Shown: positions 46,493 through 57,098 of the stretch, one piece after another
How positions within the stretch are numbered: the stretch's first letter is position 1
Layout of the letters: each line of letters opens with the position of its first letter
DNA from: Sambucus nigra
Lineage: Eukaryota; Streptophyta; Magnoliopsida; Dipsacales; Adoxaceae
Assembly (NCBI GenBank): GCA_949130495.1
Contig: OX422216.1
Span: 361,236,605-361,300,604, forward strand
Length of the DNA: 64,000 nucleotides
Direction of reading: 5' to 3'
The notes under the pieces: generated by a model
The model's input: the letters and a program-made list of their open reading frames with translations, nothing else
Database searches by the model: none
What the model was told of the DNA's origin: nothing
Position numbers and translations under genes: made by a program

Positions 46493-48169
46493 TCAGTCAA
46501 CTGTGCAAATCCCCAAAGACTTCCTAAGACTCTCAAATCTAAGGGCATCTAAAGGTTTCGTGAAAATATCGGCTAACTGACGGTCGGTGGGAACAAAACT
46601 CAGGGATACAGTGTTTTCCTCAACTAACTGACGAATAAAGTGCTCACGTATCCTGATGTGTTTTGTGCACGAATGCTGAACTGGATTGTGGGATATGTGT
46701 ATCGCGCTCGTGTTATCACAGGAAATGATCATGGTGTCCTGTAATATCCCATAATCCTCCAGCATTTGCTTCATCCACAAGAGTTGTGTGCAGCAACTCC
46801 CTGCGGCTATGTACTCAGCCTCCGCAGTGGACAAAGAGATGGAATTTTGTTTCTTGCTCAGCCAGGAGACAAGAGCAAAACCAAAATAGAAACACCCACT
46901 AGAAGTGCTCCTACAACCATCTACATCCCCGGCCCAATCGGCATCCGAATAGGCGAACAAACGGTCGTCGGTATCAAAGGAATACCAAATACCGTATGAG
47001 AGAGTCTCACTCACGTATTTAATGATACGTTTTAGAGCAAGTAAATGCGACTCTTTCGGAGACGCCTGATATCGCGCACAGACTCCAACACTAAAGGCTA
47101 TGTCGGGACGACTGGCAGTCAAGTAGAGAAGACTACCTATCATACTCCGATACAAGGTTTGCTCTACGTCCTTGCCTGTAGTGTCCTTACTAAGCTTGGT
47201 AGTGGTACTCATAGGTGTACGTGCATGCTTAGCGGAGTCTAAACCAAATTTCTTCACTAGGTCTCTAGCATACTTGGATTGGGAGATGAACATCCCATCC
47301 TCTAGCTGACGAACCTGGAGACCAAGGAAGAATGTAAGCTCACCAACCATGCTCATCTCAAACTCACTTTTCATCTCCTCCTCAAAGTGGTGAGCATGTT
47401 GGGAGCATGTGGATCCAAAGACTATGTCGTCCACATAGACCTGGGCAACCAAAATAGCACCGTCATCTCTCCTGACGAACAAAGTCATATCTACTCCCCC
47501 TCTCTTGAAGCCACGAGCTAAGAGATAGGAAGTAAGCCTCTCGTACCAAGCACGGGGTGCTTGCTTCAAACCATACAAGGCTTTTCTCAGATAGTAGACG
47601 TGCTCCGGGTGCTGAGGGTCTTCAAACCCTTTTGGTTGTTCCACATAAACCTCTTCCTGTAGAATGCCATTCAGAAAGGCACTCTTGACATCCATCTGAT
47701 ATACCTCGAAGTGCAGATGACATGCGATGGCGAGCAGAAGACGGACGGACTCAAGCCTCGCAACAGGAGCAAATGTCTCCCCAAAGTCTACACCCTCTAT
47801 CTGTGTGTAGCCTTGAGCGACCAACCTAGCCTTATTTCTGATTATGGTACCATTTTCATCCATTTTGTTCTTGAAAATCCACCGGGTACCTATAACATTA
47901 GTCTCACTAGGTCGGGGGACTAATTCCCAGACATTATTCTTTTTAAACTGAAGCAACTCATCCTGCATAGCAGATATCCAGTGTTCATCCTTGAGTTCTT
48001 CTTTATGGTTCTTGGGCTCGACTTTGGACGTGTAGCAAAGATGGCTAACAACATTCTCTAGCCGAGCACGAGTCTTGACCCCTAGAGTGGGATCGCCAAC
48101 AATGGCAGATGGGTCATGACTCTTGCGAACCCAAGCAGGTGTGTCCCCTAGCGCAGGAGTAGGGTCCAC
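46493..48169 (-). CDS. Copia pol, C-terminal part: reverse transcriptase and RNase H
   Basis: 558 codons continuing the preceding frame after one TAA (48173-48175). Order: RT thumb and fingers with [29 protein letters not shown] and [21 protein letters not shown]; the catalytic YVDDIVFGS near 47427-47438; LGLQV; TASRPDI; then RNase H with [12 protein letters not shown] (about 46920-46955), STAEAEYIA, and the terminal ADIFTKPL motif. It makes double-stranded DNA from the element RNA in virus-like particles. All core aspartates are present. There is no separate start codon; it is meant to be made as part of the Gag-Pol polyprotein, so the stop is probably a null mutation unless read through. 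Confidence 0.93.
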   Translation of the reverse strand: MDPTPALGDTPAWVRKSHDPSAIVGDPTLGVKTRARLENVVSHLCYTSKVEPKNHKEELKDEHWISAMQDELLQFKKNNVWELVPRPSETNVIGTRWIFKNKMDENGTIIRNKARLVAQGYTQIEGVDFGETFAPVARLESVRLLLAIACHLHFEVYQMDVKSAFLNGILQEEVYVEQPKGFEDPQHPEHVYYLRKALYGLKQAPRAWYERLTSYLLARGFKRGGVDMTLFVRRDDGAILVAQVYVDDIVFGSTCSQHAHHFEEEMKSEFEMSMVGELTFFLGLQVRQLEDGMFISQSKYARDLVKKFGLDSAKHARTPMSTTTKLSKDTTGKDVEQTLYRSMIGSLLYLTASRPDIAFSVGVCARYQASPKESHLLALKRIIKYVSETLSYGIWYSFDTDDRLFAYSDADWAGDVDGCRSTSSGCFYFGFALVSWLSKKQNSISLSTAEAEYIAAGSCCTQLLWMKQMLEDYGILQDTMIISCDNTSAIHISHNPVQHSCTKHIRIREHFIRQLVEENTVSLSFVPTDRQLADIFTKPLDALRFESLRKSLGICTVD

Positions 48170-48172
48170 AGA

Positions 48173-50206
48173 TTATGAGAGAGGAACAGGTAAATCACTG
48201 TCAGAACACTCCTCATCCTCACACTGAAGGTTAGGATCAATAACCGTCGAAGGTTCGTCATCTTGCACGGTGACGTTTATTGATTCCATAAGCTTAGAGC
48301 TCTTCAGGTTAAAAACCCGGTACGCTCTGCTAGTTGATGAATATCCTAGAAATATTCCCTCGTCTCTCCGGGAGTCGAACTTTCCTAATTGCTCTCTATC
48401 CCGTAGGATGTAGCATTTACTCCCAAAAACACGGAAATATGCCAGGTTGGGCTTCTTGCCAGTCCACAACTCATAAGGAGTCTGAAGTGTGTGTGGACGC
48501 AGATAAACCCTATTCACCGTGTGGCATGCAGTAGACACTGCCTCAGCCCAAAATCTCCTAGACACTTTACGACCTAGAAGCATAGATCTAGCCATCTCTT
48601 GGATCGTTCTATTCTTCCTCTCAACAATCCCATTTTGCTGAGGAGTTCTCACAGCAGAAAACTCATGTTTGATCCCGAGGCTATCACAGTAAAGGTCTAC
48701 CTTTTCTTCTGTGAATTCAGTGCCATTATCACTACGCATCCTATTAATAGTGACACCATGTTGATTTTGTAAAACACGGCACTTGGTCGTTAAAAATTCT
48801 ACAGCATCGGATTTCTCTCTCAGAAAACCTACAATGGAGTACCTGGAGAAATCATCTACCATCATGAGGATGTAACTCTTACCACCTAGACTCTCAGTAC
48901 GAGTAGGAACCATAAGATCCATGTGAATCAACTCAAGAACACGAGAGGTGGTAATGGAATGCAACTTCCTATGAGGACTACGAATTTGTTTTCCCAACTG
49001 ACAGGGTCCACAAATGGTCGAAGTTGTCTTTCCAAGAGATGGTAAGCCACGTACTAGGTCCTTTTTAGCTAAACGATTAAGATCTCTAACGTTCACGTGA
49101 CCTAGACGTTGGTGCCACAGATCCATAGGAGTGATCGTGGCGCTGTTGCAGACAAGTGAGGATGTGGGCTCAGTCCCATAGCAATTATCCTCGGTCCTCA
49201 CCCCTTGCATCAAAAGTTTACCGGCTTGATTGTAGACTTTACACGCATCCCGGTCAAACTTTACTGCAAAGTCAGTGTCGCACAGCTGGCTAATGCTAAG
49301 AAGGTTTGCTTTCAAACCTTTGACGTACAAAACATTTTCTAGCTTAGGAAATCCAGGTAACTCGATAGTACCACGTCCTATAATGCTAGACTTGCTCCCA
49401 TCTCCAAAGGTGACTCTGCCATCCTGACAATCCTCAAGAGTTAAAAAAAATGAGGCATCACCTGTCATATGTCTGGAGCACCCACTATCAAAATACCATT
49501 GTGAGGTATTATGTGCTTTGAGAGCAACATGAACAACAAAAGCCTTTTTAGCCTTTTTAGGTACCCAAGTAGAGATGACCTTTTGTTTGACTTTGTTGTT
49601 GTTGGTTTTAGCTGGAATGTGAGAAGCATTCACTAACGGCAAAGACATCCGTTGGAATTCATTCATCAAACTCTGAGTTGTGGCAGCTAAGAACTCAACT
49701 CGCTCTCTCAGACTAGAAAATTTATCAGTATGACGTGGTGGGGCAGTAGTACGTCGTGTTCGACCCATGCTATAGCAAGATTCCCTAAGGTGGCCTTTTC
49801 TTTTGCAATAAGTACAAAAGAGCACAGTCAAAGGCGGACCTTGGTTTGCTTTTCTTGGTAGAACTCTCCTTCGAGGTTTTTGACGGTGACCATAAGGAGT
49901 TGTAGTAAACTCAGGAACTGGTCCAGGTGCAATTTGGGACGTGGAGGCACCATCATAACCAATTCCTTGACGATCACCAAAACCTAAAGCGGGGCCGAGG
50001 AGTATCTTTTCCATCTTCCCAGATCTGTTCTCGATTTGTACCTTGACTTCCCGTGATTTCTCAAGATCATGAGTCAGCTGGGCAACAAGGGCTTCAAGTT
50101 TCTTTCGAGTCTCCACGGAGGAATGGAGCTGACTCGTAAGACTAGCCACTTGCTTAATCAAGTCCCCTCTCTCTTTCTCTAAAACACTTTCTCTTTCTCT
50201 AAACAA
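48173..50206 (-). CDS. Copia gag C-terminus, protease and integrase
   Basis: 677 codons. Residues 1-60 are a coiled coil (LIKQVASLTSQL, then KLEALVAQL). A second CCHC zinc knuckle CTYCKRKGHLRESC lies near 49776-49818. Protease has WYFDSGCSRHMTG (catalytic D) near 49490. The GAG-pre-integrase zinc region has LWHQRLGHVN and CGPCQLGK. The integrase DDE core has D in LIHMDLM, D in RSDNGTEF and E in QQNGIVERKN, then the FGSKCYI and FLGYSSTSRAYRVFN C-terminal motifs. It is out of frame with the upstream gag by one base near 50215, in a run of GA/AG repeats where length changes are easy. It ends at an in-frame TAA before reverse transcriptase. Confidence 0.92.
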   Translation of the reverse strand: MFRERESVLEKERGDLIKQVASLTSQLHSSVETRKKLEALVAQLTHDLEKSREVKVQIENRSGKMEKILLGPALGFGDRQGIGYDGASTSQIAPGPVPEFTTTPYGHRQKPRRRVLPRKANQGPPLTVLFCTYCKRKGHLRESCYSMGRTRRTTAPPRHTDKFSSLRERVEFLAATTQSLMNEFQRMSLPLVNASHIPAKTNNNKVKQKVISTWVPKKAKKAFVVHVALKAHNTSQWYFDSGCSRHMTGDASFFLTLEDCQDGRVTFGDGSKSSIIGRGTIELPGFPKLENVLYVKGLKANLLSISQLCDTDFAVKFDRDACKVYNQAGKLLMQGVRTEDNCYGTEPTSSLVCNSATITPMDLWHQRLGHVNVRDLNRLAKKDLVRGLPSLGKTTSTICGPCQLGKQIRSPHRKLHSITTSRVLELIHMDLMVPTRTESLGGKSYILMMVDDFSRYSIVGFLREKSDAVEFLTTKCRVLQNQHGVTINRMRSDNGTEFTEEKVDLYCDSLGIKHEFSAVRTPQQNGIVERKNRTIQEMARSMLLGRKVSRRFWAEAVSTACHTVNRVYLRPHTLQTPYELWTGKKPNLAYFRVFGSKCYILRDREQLGKFDSRRDEGIFLGYSSTSRAYRVFNLKSSKLMESINVTVQDDEPSTVIDPNLQCEDEECSDSDLPVPLS

Positions 50207-51594
50207 ATTCTCATTCTCGACACATGTAGATTCTCTCTCTCTCTCAGGGCGGTGCAGGTGGAGAACTCTCTTTCTCTCGCTTTCCTTAAATCTTCCTCTA
50301 AGCTGGAGATCTTAAGAACTAACGCTTTGTTACGCTTTTTAGTTTTAAAAGACTCAGAATATAACTCAGCGTAGGCGCGTTGTATATCACTCTCGCTCTC
50401 ACTTGTGTCATCCTCCCCCTCACTCACATCGATCTCACTGTCGAGGTGTTCCTGTGAAGCATCATCCTTAACGTCGTGAGGAGAACTAGGAGTGCTCACA
50501 TGGCTGGCCATGAATGCGGTGAAGTTACACCCATGCGGTGACTCATCTCCTGAATCCACCGTCTCGACCTCACTGTCGTCACTAAGGGTAGCATTAAGGA
50601 CAACTTTCCCTTTCTCTCTATTCAGACGATTTGCACACTCAAAAGCTCTATGACCCCTACCATCGCACTCAAAACATCTCTCACTTTCTTTGAGAGGAGG
50701 ATTTTTGGAATCTTTTTCATTTTTCTTTTCAAACTTATTTTTCTCAAATTTCTTTTTATCTTTAAAATTGCCATTTTTCTTAAATTTGAGAATCCTCTTG
50801 AAATTTTTTGCGAAAAGAGCCAAATCATCTAAGTCAAAATCGCACTCAGAATCTGACGTGTCAGTCTCTCTCTTCCTAGATGACTCTATCCTCTTTCTAG
50901 CTGACCCCTCACTCCTTCTCTCTTGGGCTTTAAGTGCGATTCCCTTATCTTTAGATTTAGCATTTTTAGGGAACATATCAATTTCATAAGTTTGCAAATC
51001 TCCTATAAGTTCTTCCAATTTTAGCGTATTTAAATTACCCATAGAATTTAGCACAGTGACTTTAGGGATAAAACGCTTAGGCAAAGAACGAAGAATCTTT
51101 TTAACAACTCCAGCATTCGGAATATGTTCACCAAGATTAAAGCTAGTATTCACAATGTCAGAAAGTCTAGCATAAAATTCATCAAAGCATTCAGATTCAT
51201 GCATGGTGATTGTTTCAAATTGAGTTGTCAAATTTTGCAACTTAGACTCTTTCACAGCATTAGTTCCTTCATGGGTGAGTTGTAAAACATCCCATGCCTC
51301 TTTTGACGTGGTGCACGTCATTATGCGTTTGAACTCATCAGGCGTGACAGACCCAGAAATAGCACTTAGACCCTTAGAATTAAAAGATGACCATTTAAAT
51401 TCTTCATCAGTCCAAGAAGTGTCAGGTTTCAAGTTGGTCACATTATCAACAGTCACGGTGGGAGGAGTCCACCCTCGTTCAACCAAAATCCAGACACGTT
51501 CATCAATGGCTTTTAAAGCCGACCTCATACGGGCTTTCCAATAAGCATAATTTGTCCCGTCAAAAACAGGCATTGTATAATATGACTTCTCCAT
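50179..51594 (-). CDS. Copia Gag (capsid, first zinc knuckle)
   Basis: The best start is the ATG at 51594 (MEKSYYTMPVFDGTNYAYW), in the DUF4219 start context; an open extension of four codons upstream lacks ATG. A UBN2-type capsid domain follows (WTPPTVTVDN, SKEAWDVLQLTHEGT, ILRSLPKRFIPKVT, LKLEELIGDLQTYE). Then come a basic region, the CCHC zinc knuckle CFECDGRGHRAFEC near 50640-50680, an acidic region (about residues 330-400) and the start of a coiled coil (KISSLEEDLRKARERE). The frame slips at about 50215-50225 and stops at 50179; the natural protein would run on into the next ORF. It packages the element RNA. Confidence 0.92.
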   Translation of the reverse strand: MEKSYYTMPVFDGTNYAYWKARMRSALKAIDERVWILVERGWTPPTVTVDNVTNLKPDTSWTDEEFKWSSFNSKGLSAISGSVTPDEFKRIMTCTTSKEAWDVLQLTHEGTNAVKESKLQNLTTQFETITMHESECFDEFYARLSDIVNTSFNLGEHIPNAGVVKKILRSLPKRFIPKVTVLNSMGNLNTLKLEELIGDLQTYEIDMFPKNAKSKDKGIALKAQERRSEGSARKRIESSRKRETDTSDSECDFDLDDLALFAKNFKRILKFKKNGNFKDKKKFEKNKFEKKNEKDSKNPPLKESERCFECDGRGHRAFECANRLNREKGKVVLNATLSDDSEVETVDSGDESPHGCNFTAFMASHVSTPSSPHDVKDDASQEHLDSEIDVSEGEDDTSESESDIQRAYAELYSESFKTKKRNKALVLKISSLEEDLRKAREREFSTCTALRERENLHVSRMRICLEKEKVF

Positions 51595-51689
51595 TTGAAC
51601 AAGCACTTTTTCAAAAATTTATTTTTTAGAAAATTGACATCTTAGAAAAATTTTGCGGAAAAGGAATACGCGATAGATTAGCGTAACCT

Positions 51690-51701
51690 GCTCTGATACC
51701 A
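51690..51701 (-). other. Primer-binding site TGGTATCAGAGC
   Basis: Perfect 12-base initiator-Met tRNA type, three bases inside the 5' LTR on the minus strand. Confidence 0.9.
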
Positions 51702-51704
51702 ATT

Positions 51705-52643
51705 TGAGAACGTGTGTGCTCGCGTTCAAATGATCAAGTTATATATTAAACACCTTTTAACCCAAACAAACCCTAAACATGCAACTAGGTGTGATTGAAA
51801 CAATATGAAATCATGCAAGAGTTATTCAAACACACATAATTAAGGAAAAATCCCCCACAGGGGCAAAACCATTTATTTTCACTATAATTTGTAAGAAAAT
51901 GGCTTACAATCGGATTACAATGAAAATACAAGTTGACTAAGAATTACCCTCGGGTATCGGATTCTGTAGTCGCGGCTGGAATTTTCCCTTTCCAGTAGGG
52001 CAGCAATGGAGAAGAAGAACGGTCTCCTCCACAAAGGGTTGAACTGCAAAACTGCGTTCCTGGGTTACCAAAAGGATTCACAAATGTATGGAATTTGTGT
52101 GAATCAAAATACCTAGAGTATTGGTACTCAATAGGTAAAGACTTAGGGCTTTCTCTGCTCTGAAAATCGTGTGTAGAAGTCTTGGAAAAACCACTTCCCG
52201 TAGTGGGATTAAATAGGAGAACTTGAGCCCTAAAATTCGGAACATGATCTGAACACGATCTGTTTGAGATTATCCTCGTCGGATCGGTCCGGTCCCTTTA
52301 GGAGGATCGGTCCGGTGACATCGGATCGATTCTTTTTTTTGAAGACGGATCCATCCGATTGGCCTCGGTTCGGTTCGTCATTTTGGCTTCATCGGTTCGT
52401 TATGGATCCGGGGTATACTGGCCTCACCTCAGCAGGCGGATCGGTCCGGTCCCTTTAGGCGGATCGGTTCGGATGAACCAGATCGGTTCTTTTATCTGGG
52501 CCGGATCGGTCCGGTCTGTTCCCCTGATTCCTTTTCTCCTTTTGATATTCGGATCCGTTGATGAGCATATGATTCTTTGAATTTCCTCAACGGTGTAACG
52601 GCGTACGACATATACAATGTTAATGGACAAAAATGTCCTTACA
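51705..52643 (-). repeat. 5' LTR of the copia element
   Basis: About 98% identical to 44060-44999 by eye; the differences are scattered and largely in the GGATCGG repeats. Confidence 0.92.
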
Positions 52644-52695
52644 GCCTCGACCGAGGTTGATGTCTCTGAGCCGAGGTGACACTTGGGGCATATCA

Positions 52696-53267
52696 ATCAC
52701 CCTCCCAGTCCTTAGTTACATGTGCGAGCAGGTGACTGTGGGATCTCTACACCTCCGAGGTCTTCTTCCTATGTGCCAATGTTCATTTGACACTTGTCCA
52801 TTGCTGAAGTGTGGCTTGGCTGGCAAGCATGTGTTGTCAGCCGTCCTTTGGGGCTCCCAAGGCAATGATGGTCCTTGTGAAACGTGCCTCTATACTTAAG
52901 GGTTTAAACCCCCATTTCTCCCCCCTTCTTCCTCATTTCTCTTTCCTGGAACGATTTGTTTTAGCAGCATTCTCTCTCTAGAAAAGCTTTGGTTCGAAGC
53001 CTTTGGTGGTGATTCCTTGCATCTTCTTCCTTCTTCCTTACCATTTCATCCTCAGGTAACCTCTGCCATACTTTCTTCTTCATTTTTCCTGCAATCTTAT
53101 TACTTTTGCATTTTTTGGCGAGTTTCTTAGGTTTCCGGTGAGGGTTCCATTTTTTCTGGCGAGTAGTTCTTGCTCTAAGTTTTATAGTTTGATCTTTAGT
53201 TGAATCACAAACAAAATAGCTTTTGTTTGTTGTTTTAGGGGAGTTATAAGTGTAGGGTCTGCCTCTG
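52696..53267 (+). promoter_or_regulatory. Promoter and leader region of the antisense ORF
   Basis: A plus-strand TATA-like TCTATACTTAAGG at 52889-52901 is followed by a C/T-rich leader. A possible leader intron runs from CAG|GTAACC near 53056 to TTTTAG near 53238. The ORF starts at the next good ATG (53268). The minus-strand PPT of the Tat element (GGGACTGGGAGGGTGAT) lies at 52696-52712. Confidence 0.45.
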
Positions 53268-54020
53268 ATGCTCAGACCCCTCTACCAACTTCTAGAGGAG
53301 TTACCTTCTCTCAGAGAGAAGACTTTGGAGAAAATTAGGCAAATAGAAAGAGCACAGGAGGAGGCTCGTAGGTCACAGGAATTCCCCCTCAGACCTATCT
53401 TTCCACCACCCCTAAAGGTAGTATACCCTAAACCTTTGGAAACAGTTAGCCAATCAGAGGTCCCTTTTGAACCCATACCGATGGCTGAGTCTGAGTCTTC
53501 CACCTCAGACCCTATGTCTGTGGACTCTTTCCAAGAGGCCATAGACTTCACAACTCAGCAAGATCAGGCCCCTGATCAAGCCGAGGTCTCTAGTCGGGCC
53601 TTGTCCCATAAAAATTCAAGCACATCGTCCTCTTCCTCAGAGGTTGAGATTGTTGCACCGAGTGTGGCTGTTCCACCAATACTTGACGCCATTCCTCTAT
53701 CGACCGTCACCGGGGCTGAATTCGCTCAGAGGTTCCCAAGTAATCACCCGACGTCTCCTCAGTTCGATGTTGAGTTAGACAATGACGATGATAATGACGT
53801 CAAGAGTGATGTCGACGCCTCTGAGGCGGCCGAGATTAAGAGTTCAGTTACTGAGGTAGACCTTATTTGCATCAGATATCTATACTCCATCAGCCCCTCC
53901 ATAAAGATTAGGAGACCTCTGAGGGAAGAGAGGGCTTACCACGGCCGAGATGGTGAGATCTGCTTGTATGAGCAGATGTTCAAGTTAGGGTTTCGTTTTC
54001 CCATCCATCCCCATCATTAG
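53268..54020 (+). pseudogene. Antisense ORF, exon 1 (PF04195, 'putative gypsy type transposon')
   Basis: 250 codons from ATG. An N-terminal helix-rich part (EKTLEKIRQIERAQEEARR) is followed by proline- and serine-rich acidic linkers, then the start of the PF04195-type domain: CLYEQMFKLGFRFPIHP. The reading then slips near 54005-54018 and stops. It runs opposite to pol of the same element. Its role in the element is unknown; PF04195 proteins are known only from such elements and have no assigned activity. Confidence 0.7.
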
Positions 54021-54540
54021 GTCCATCCTAGCCTACATCAATTTGGCCCCTTCCCAATTATCACCTAATGCTTGGAGGGTCATAATTGGGGCCATAGTCC
54101 TATGGAGGGTTGTTCACCACTCGGACCTTCCAGTCCAGATCTTTGTAGGATGTTATGTCCCTTCATCTGCCAAAAATCATCCGAGTTACTATCATTTTAT
54201 AGCTCAAAAGCCTGAGAAGAAGATGCTCTAGATAACTTAGACTTCCAACCATAACTGGAAGCCTCGATACTTCTTTGCTTCAGGGCCATGAGAATTTGGT
54301 CCATGTGCTCCCTCTTCCCTTCTAGAGCCTAGGATGCCCTTAAGATGGGTTAAGGTCATAATGTCTGCCAAGGCTGACCCTAGTCTGAGCCTGCAAAACC
54401 TTCAGAAGGTCAAGGACCTTCAGGATCAGGGAATGTATGGTCTGCTCGTCAAATTTGAGCATCTGATGACCCCCAGTACCTCTCTGAGACTGGTTTGGGG
54501 GAAGCCCTCTTACAGAGCTTGGTAAGTGTTTTTCATTCAA
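54021..54540 (+). pseudogene. Antisense ORF, middle part of the PF04195-like domain
   Basis: Continues in another frame with ILAYINLAPSQLSPNAW, IIGAIVLWRVV, YYHFIAQKPEKKML and, after a TAG, a NWKPRYFFASGP-like segment typical of the family (GW-KRFFFVSG). Then comes MPLRWVKVIMSAKADPSLSL to about 54525. Stops at 54229-54231 and around 54290 show decay. A GTAAGT-like donor stands at 54522. Confidence 0.65.
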
Positions 54541-54619
54541 GTTATACCTCTGAGTTTATGCATGTATGATCTTCTAACTCAGACTTTTCTTTTTTATGGA
54601 GTGTCCGAAGGGCATATCA

Positions 54620-55688
54620 GATGAATTCTGGTAAATGGCAGCGCCGAGTCTGACCAAGCTTGCTAAAAAGGAAGGTCTGAATGCTCCTCCTCCAGCTCCC
54701 TCAACCTCGAAGGATCAGGCCACTAAGAAGAGAGCTTCTACCGAACATGCCCCTGAGGATCAGAGGTAGAAGAAAAAAGGTGGGGACACTTCCATCCCCA
54801 TATCCTCTGCTGACGCGTTGGCTGCTCGTATAGAGCAACTAAAAATCAATGACAGCCTTATAGGCCACAGTCTGCAGGCGCTGGATGCCATCGTCTCTGC
54901 CATGATCGAGGCCGATAAACATTTATGCCGGTCAATGGATACGCCACTTCTGGTTGAATTCAGCCTCCACAGGTCTATTCAGGTATGATTTCAGACTTCT
55001 TTATAGTTTTCCAAGTGTAAACTCTGATTTGATCTTCAACTCATATATATGATCACATAATTTGCAGGGCCTGGCCACTATGCATCATCTCTCCAACTGG
55101 ACTCTGAGGAAGTTACCCCTCATCCAGAAGGGCCAAGAGGCCGAGAATGTATAAAGCACTCTGAACGCCGAAATAGACCGCCTGAAGTCTGAGTCTAAGG
55201 AGTCTGAGAAGAAGGTGCAGGGGCTGGAGAAAGAGATCTCCAAGCTCAAGAAGGACCATGCTGTCGCTCTGAAGGCAAAGGACGATGTCCTTCAGCTGAA
55301 GGTTGACTCTGCAGTAAAGGCAGCTGTTGAAGACACCTCTGAGGGTATACTTGTTGATTATAAAGCCTCTGATGAATTTATGAGCTTCGGGTTTGAGTAC
55401 CTTAAAAGAGGTATCAAAGCTACTATCAAATGGGCAACTGTCAAGGAGAAGGAGGAAGGAAGTTTGAAGGCCTCTGATTTCATAGGTCTCGGCTTTGCCA
55501 ACCCTGAGCTTGCTTAATCCCTTCAGGAGGTTGAAGAGGAGGTTACTTCTCCTACAAAGACTGCCACTCTGGACGGTATATAGATAGAAGGAGCTGGCCT
55601 CAGAGAGGACATTGCCGAGGTGACCAACGTCGTCCAACAAGACCAGACAGAGGACACCAGCACTCTCCCTTCTAACCCTGAGGTTTAA
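54620..55688 (+). pseudogene. Antisense ORF, C-terminal coiled-coil part
   Basis: A frame from about 54634 reads MAAPSLTKLAKKEG, a TAG near 54766, then ISSADALAARIEQLK. A probable intron of about 90 bp follows, with a GTATGA donor near 54985 and a TTTGCAG acceptor near 55067. The last part (55070-55688) is a coiled coil (EIDRLKSESKESEKKVQGLEKEISKLKKDHA), then FEYLKRGIKATIKWA and an acidic tail to TAA 55686-55688. Coiled-coil ends are usual in PF04195 proteins. Function unknown. Confidence 0.6.
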
Positions 55689-55919
55689 TTATGAAGCTCT
55701 GATATTTTTTGTGACCCCTAATTGAATGTAGCCCCTGAGGAACATTTAAAACTTGTATTTTTTGAATTTTTACAATTGGAATGACAACCTCTGAGGAGGG
55801 TTTTTACTTCATTTACTTTGTTGAATGCTTGGCATGCGATGTTTTAGCTCTGAAATCTATGCAGTGATGTCTGCTCGAACTAAATTAGTAGCCTTATCTC
55901 AGACTTTGTCACCACTTAA
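55689..55919. other. Short spacer, possible 3' end of the antisense transcript
   Basis: No gene. It holds T- and A-rich stretches (TTTTTTGAATTTTTACAATT) that could serve as an RNA 3' end, and it leads into the 127-bp array. Confidence 0.35.
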
Positions 55920-57000
55920 TGATGTTGTAAGGGTCTGAGGTCATCTCCTAAGATGTTATCCTCATAATTAATCTCACCAAATTAATGATGTTAAGGGTCT
56001 GAGGTCATTCAAGTATGGTGTCTGACCTCAGACCTTATCACCACAGAATGATGTTATAAGGGTCTGAGGTCATCACCTAAGATGTTATCCTCATAATTAA
56101 TCTCACCAAATTAATGATGTTAAGGGTCTGAGGTCATCCAAGTATGGTGTTTGACTCAGACCTTGTCATCACTGAATGATGTTATAAGGGTCTGAGGTCA
56201 TCACCTAAGATGTTATCCTCATAATTAATCTCACCAAATTAATGATGTTAAGGGTCTGAGGTTATCCAAGTATGATGTCTGAACTCAGACCTTGTCACCA
56301 AATCATGATGTATAAGGTCGGAGGTCATCACCTAAGATGTTATCCTCATAATTAATATCACCAAATTAATGATGTTAAGGGTCTAAGGTCATCCAAGTAT
56401 GGTGTCTGACCTCAGACCTTGTCACCAAATCATGATGTTATAAGGTTTGAGATCATCAACTTAGATGTTATCCCCATAATTAATCTCACCAAATTAATGA
56501 TGTTAAGGGTCTGAGGTCATCCAAGTATGGTGTCTGACCTCAGACCTTGTCACTACTGAATGATGTTATAAGGGTCTGAGGTCACCACCTAAGGTGTTAT
56601 CCTCATAATTAATCTCACCAAATTAATGATGTTAAGGGTCTGAGGTCATCAAAGTATGGTGTCTGACCTCAGACCTTGTCACCAAATTATGATGTTATAA
56701 GGTTTGAGGTCATCAACTAAGATGTTATCCCCATAATTAATCTCACCAAATTAATGATGTTAAGGGTCTGAGGTCATCCAAGTATGGTGTCTGACCTCAG
56801 ACCTTGTCACCAAATCATGATGTTATAAGGTCTGAGGTCATCAACTAATATGTTATCCCCATAATTAATCTCACCAAATTAATGATGTTAATGGTCTGAG
56901 GTCATCCAAGTATGGTGTCTGACCTCAGACCTTGTCACCACTGAATGATGTTATAAGGGTCTGAGGTCATCACCTAAGATGTAATCCTCATAATTTCTAA
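55920..57000. repeat. Tandem array, about 9 units of 127 bp with a 12-bp hairpin
   Basis: The anchor CTCATAATTAATCTCACC (or CCCATAATT) lies at 55971, 56090, 56218, 56345, 56472, 56602, 56730, 56858 and 56987. Most spacings are 127-130 bp; the first is 119. Each unit holds GGTCTGAGGTCA and, about 15 bases later, its exact inverse TGACCTCAGACC. The array stands between the stop of pol (57099, minus) and the antisense ORF (plus). Confidence 0.9.
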
Positions 57001-57098
57001 TATTAGAGCTCAATGAAGCAAGAACCATCATGGGAACTGATCTTTTATTAATAACATCTTCGTAATAAGATGGTACATTTACATAACTCTTTGTAACA

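Larger units (their letters stand above)
44060..52643 (-). mobile_element. Nearly intact Ty1/copia element (SIRE/Maximus-like)
   Basis: 8584 bp with LTRs of 940 and 939 bp, perfect target duplication GCCTC (44055-44059, 52644-52648), primer site and PPT. gag and pol fill the interior with one frameshift and one in-frame stop. The LTRs differ at only about 15-20 positions by eye (about 98% identity), so insertion was recent. A long coiled-coil-bearing gag, pol with YVDD, and long 3' untranslated DNA suggest the SIRE/Maximus lineage; a tree of RT would settle this. Confidence 0.93.
43161..52695 (-). repeat. 3' LTR of the Tat-type element, split by a copia element
   Basis: Parts 43161-44059 and 52644-52695 join to about 946 bp with ends TGAT/ATCA (the left end could also be 43164). 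Minus-strand TATA box CTATATATAG at 43461-43470. It is rich in GGCCGAGG/CCTCGGCC words. The leader contains CAGTGGACGTAGG and GCTGAACCACTT, also present in the unrelated-length LTR at 59292-59929, so the two elements are relatives. Confidence 0.75.

Noticed and set aside
46766..48534. Plus-strand frames opposite the copia pol
   Set aside because: Shadows of the conserved minus-strand reverse transcriptase and integrase frames; no start context or motif of their own.
55113..55640. 175-codon minus-strand frame
   Set aside because: Shadow of the plus-strand coiled-coil ORF; leucine-rich because it is antisense to Lys/Glu/Gln codons.
55920..57000. CRISPR-like array
   Set aside because: Whole 127-bp units repeat with no distinct unique spacers, in a plant retroelement.
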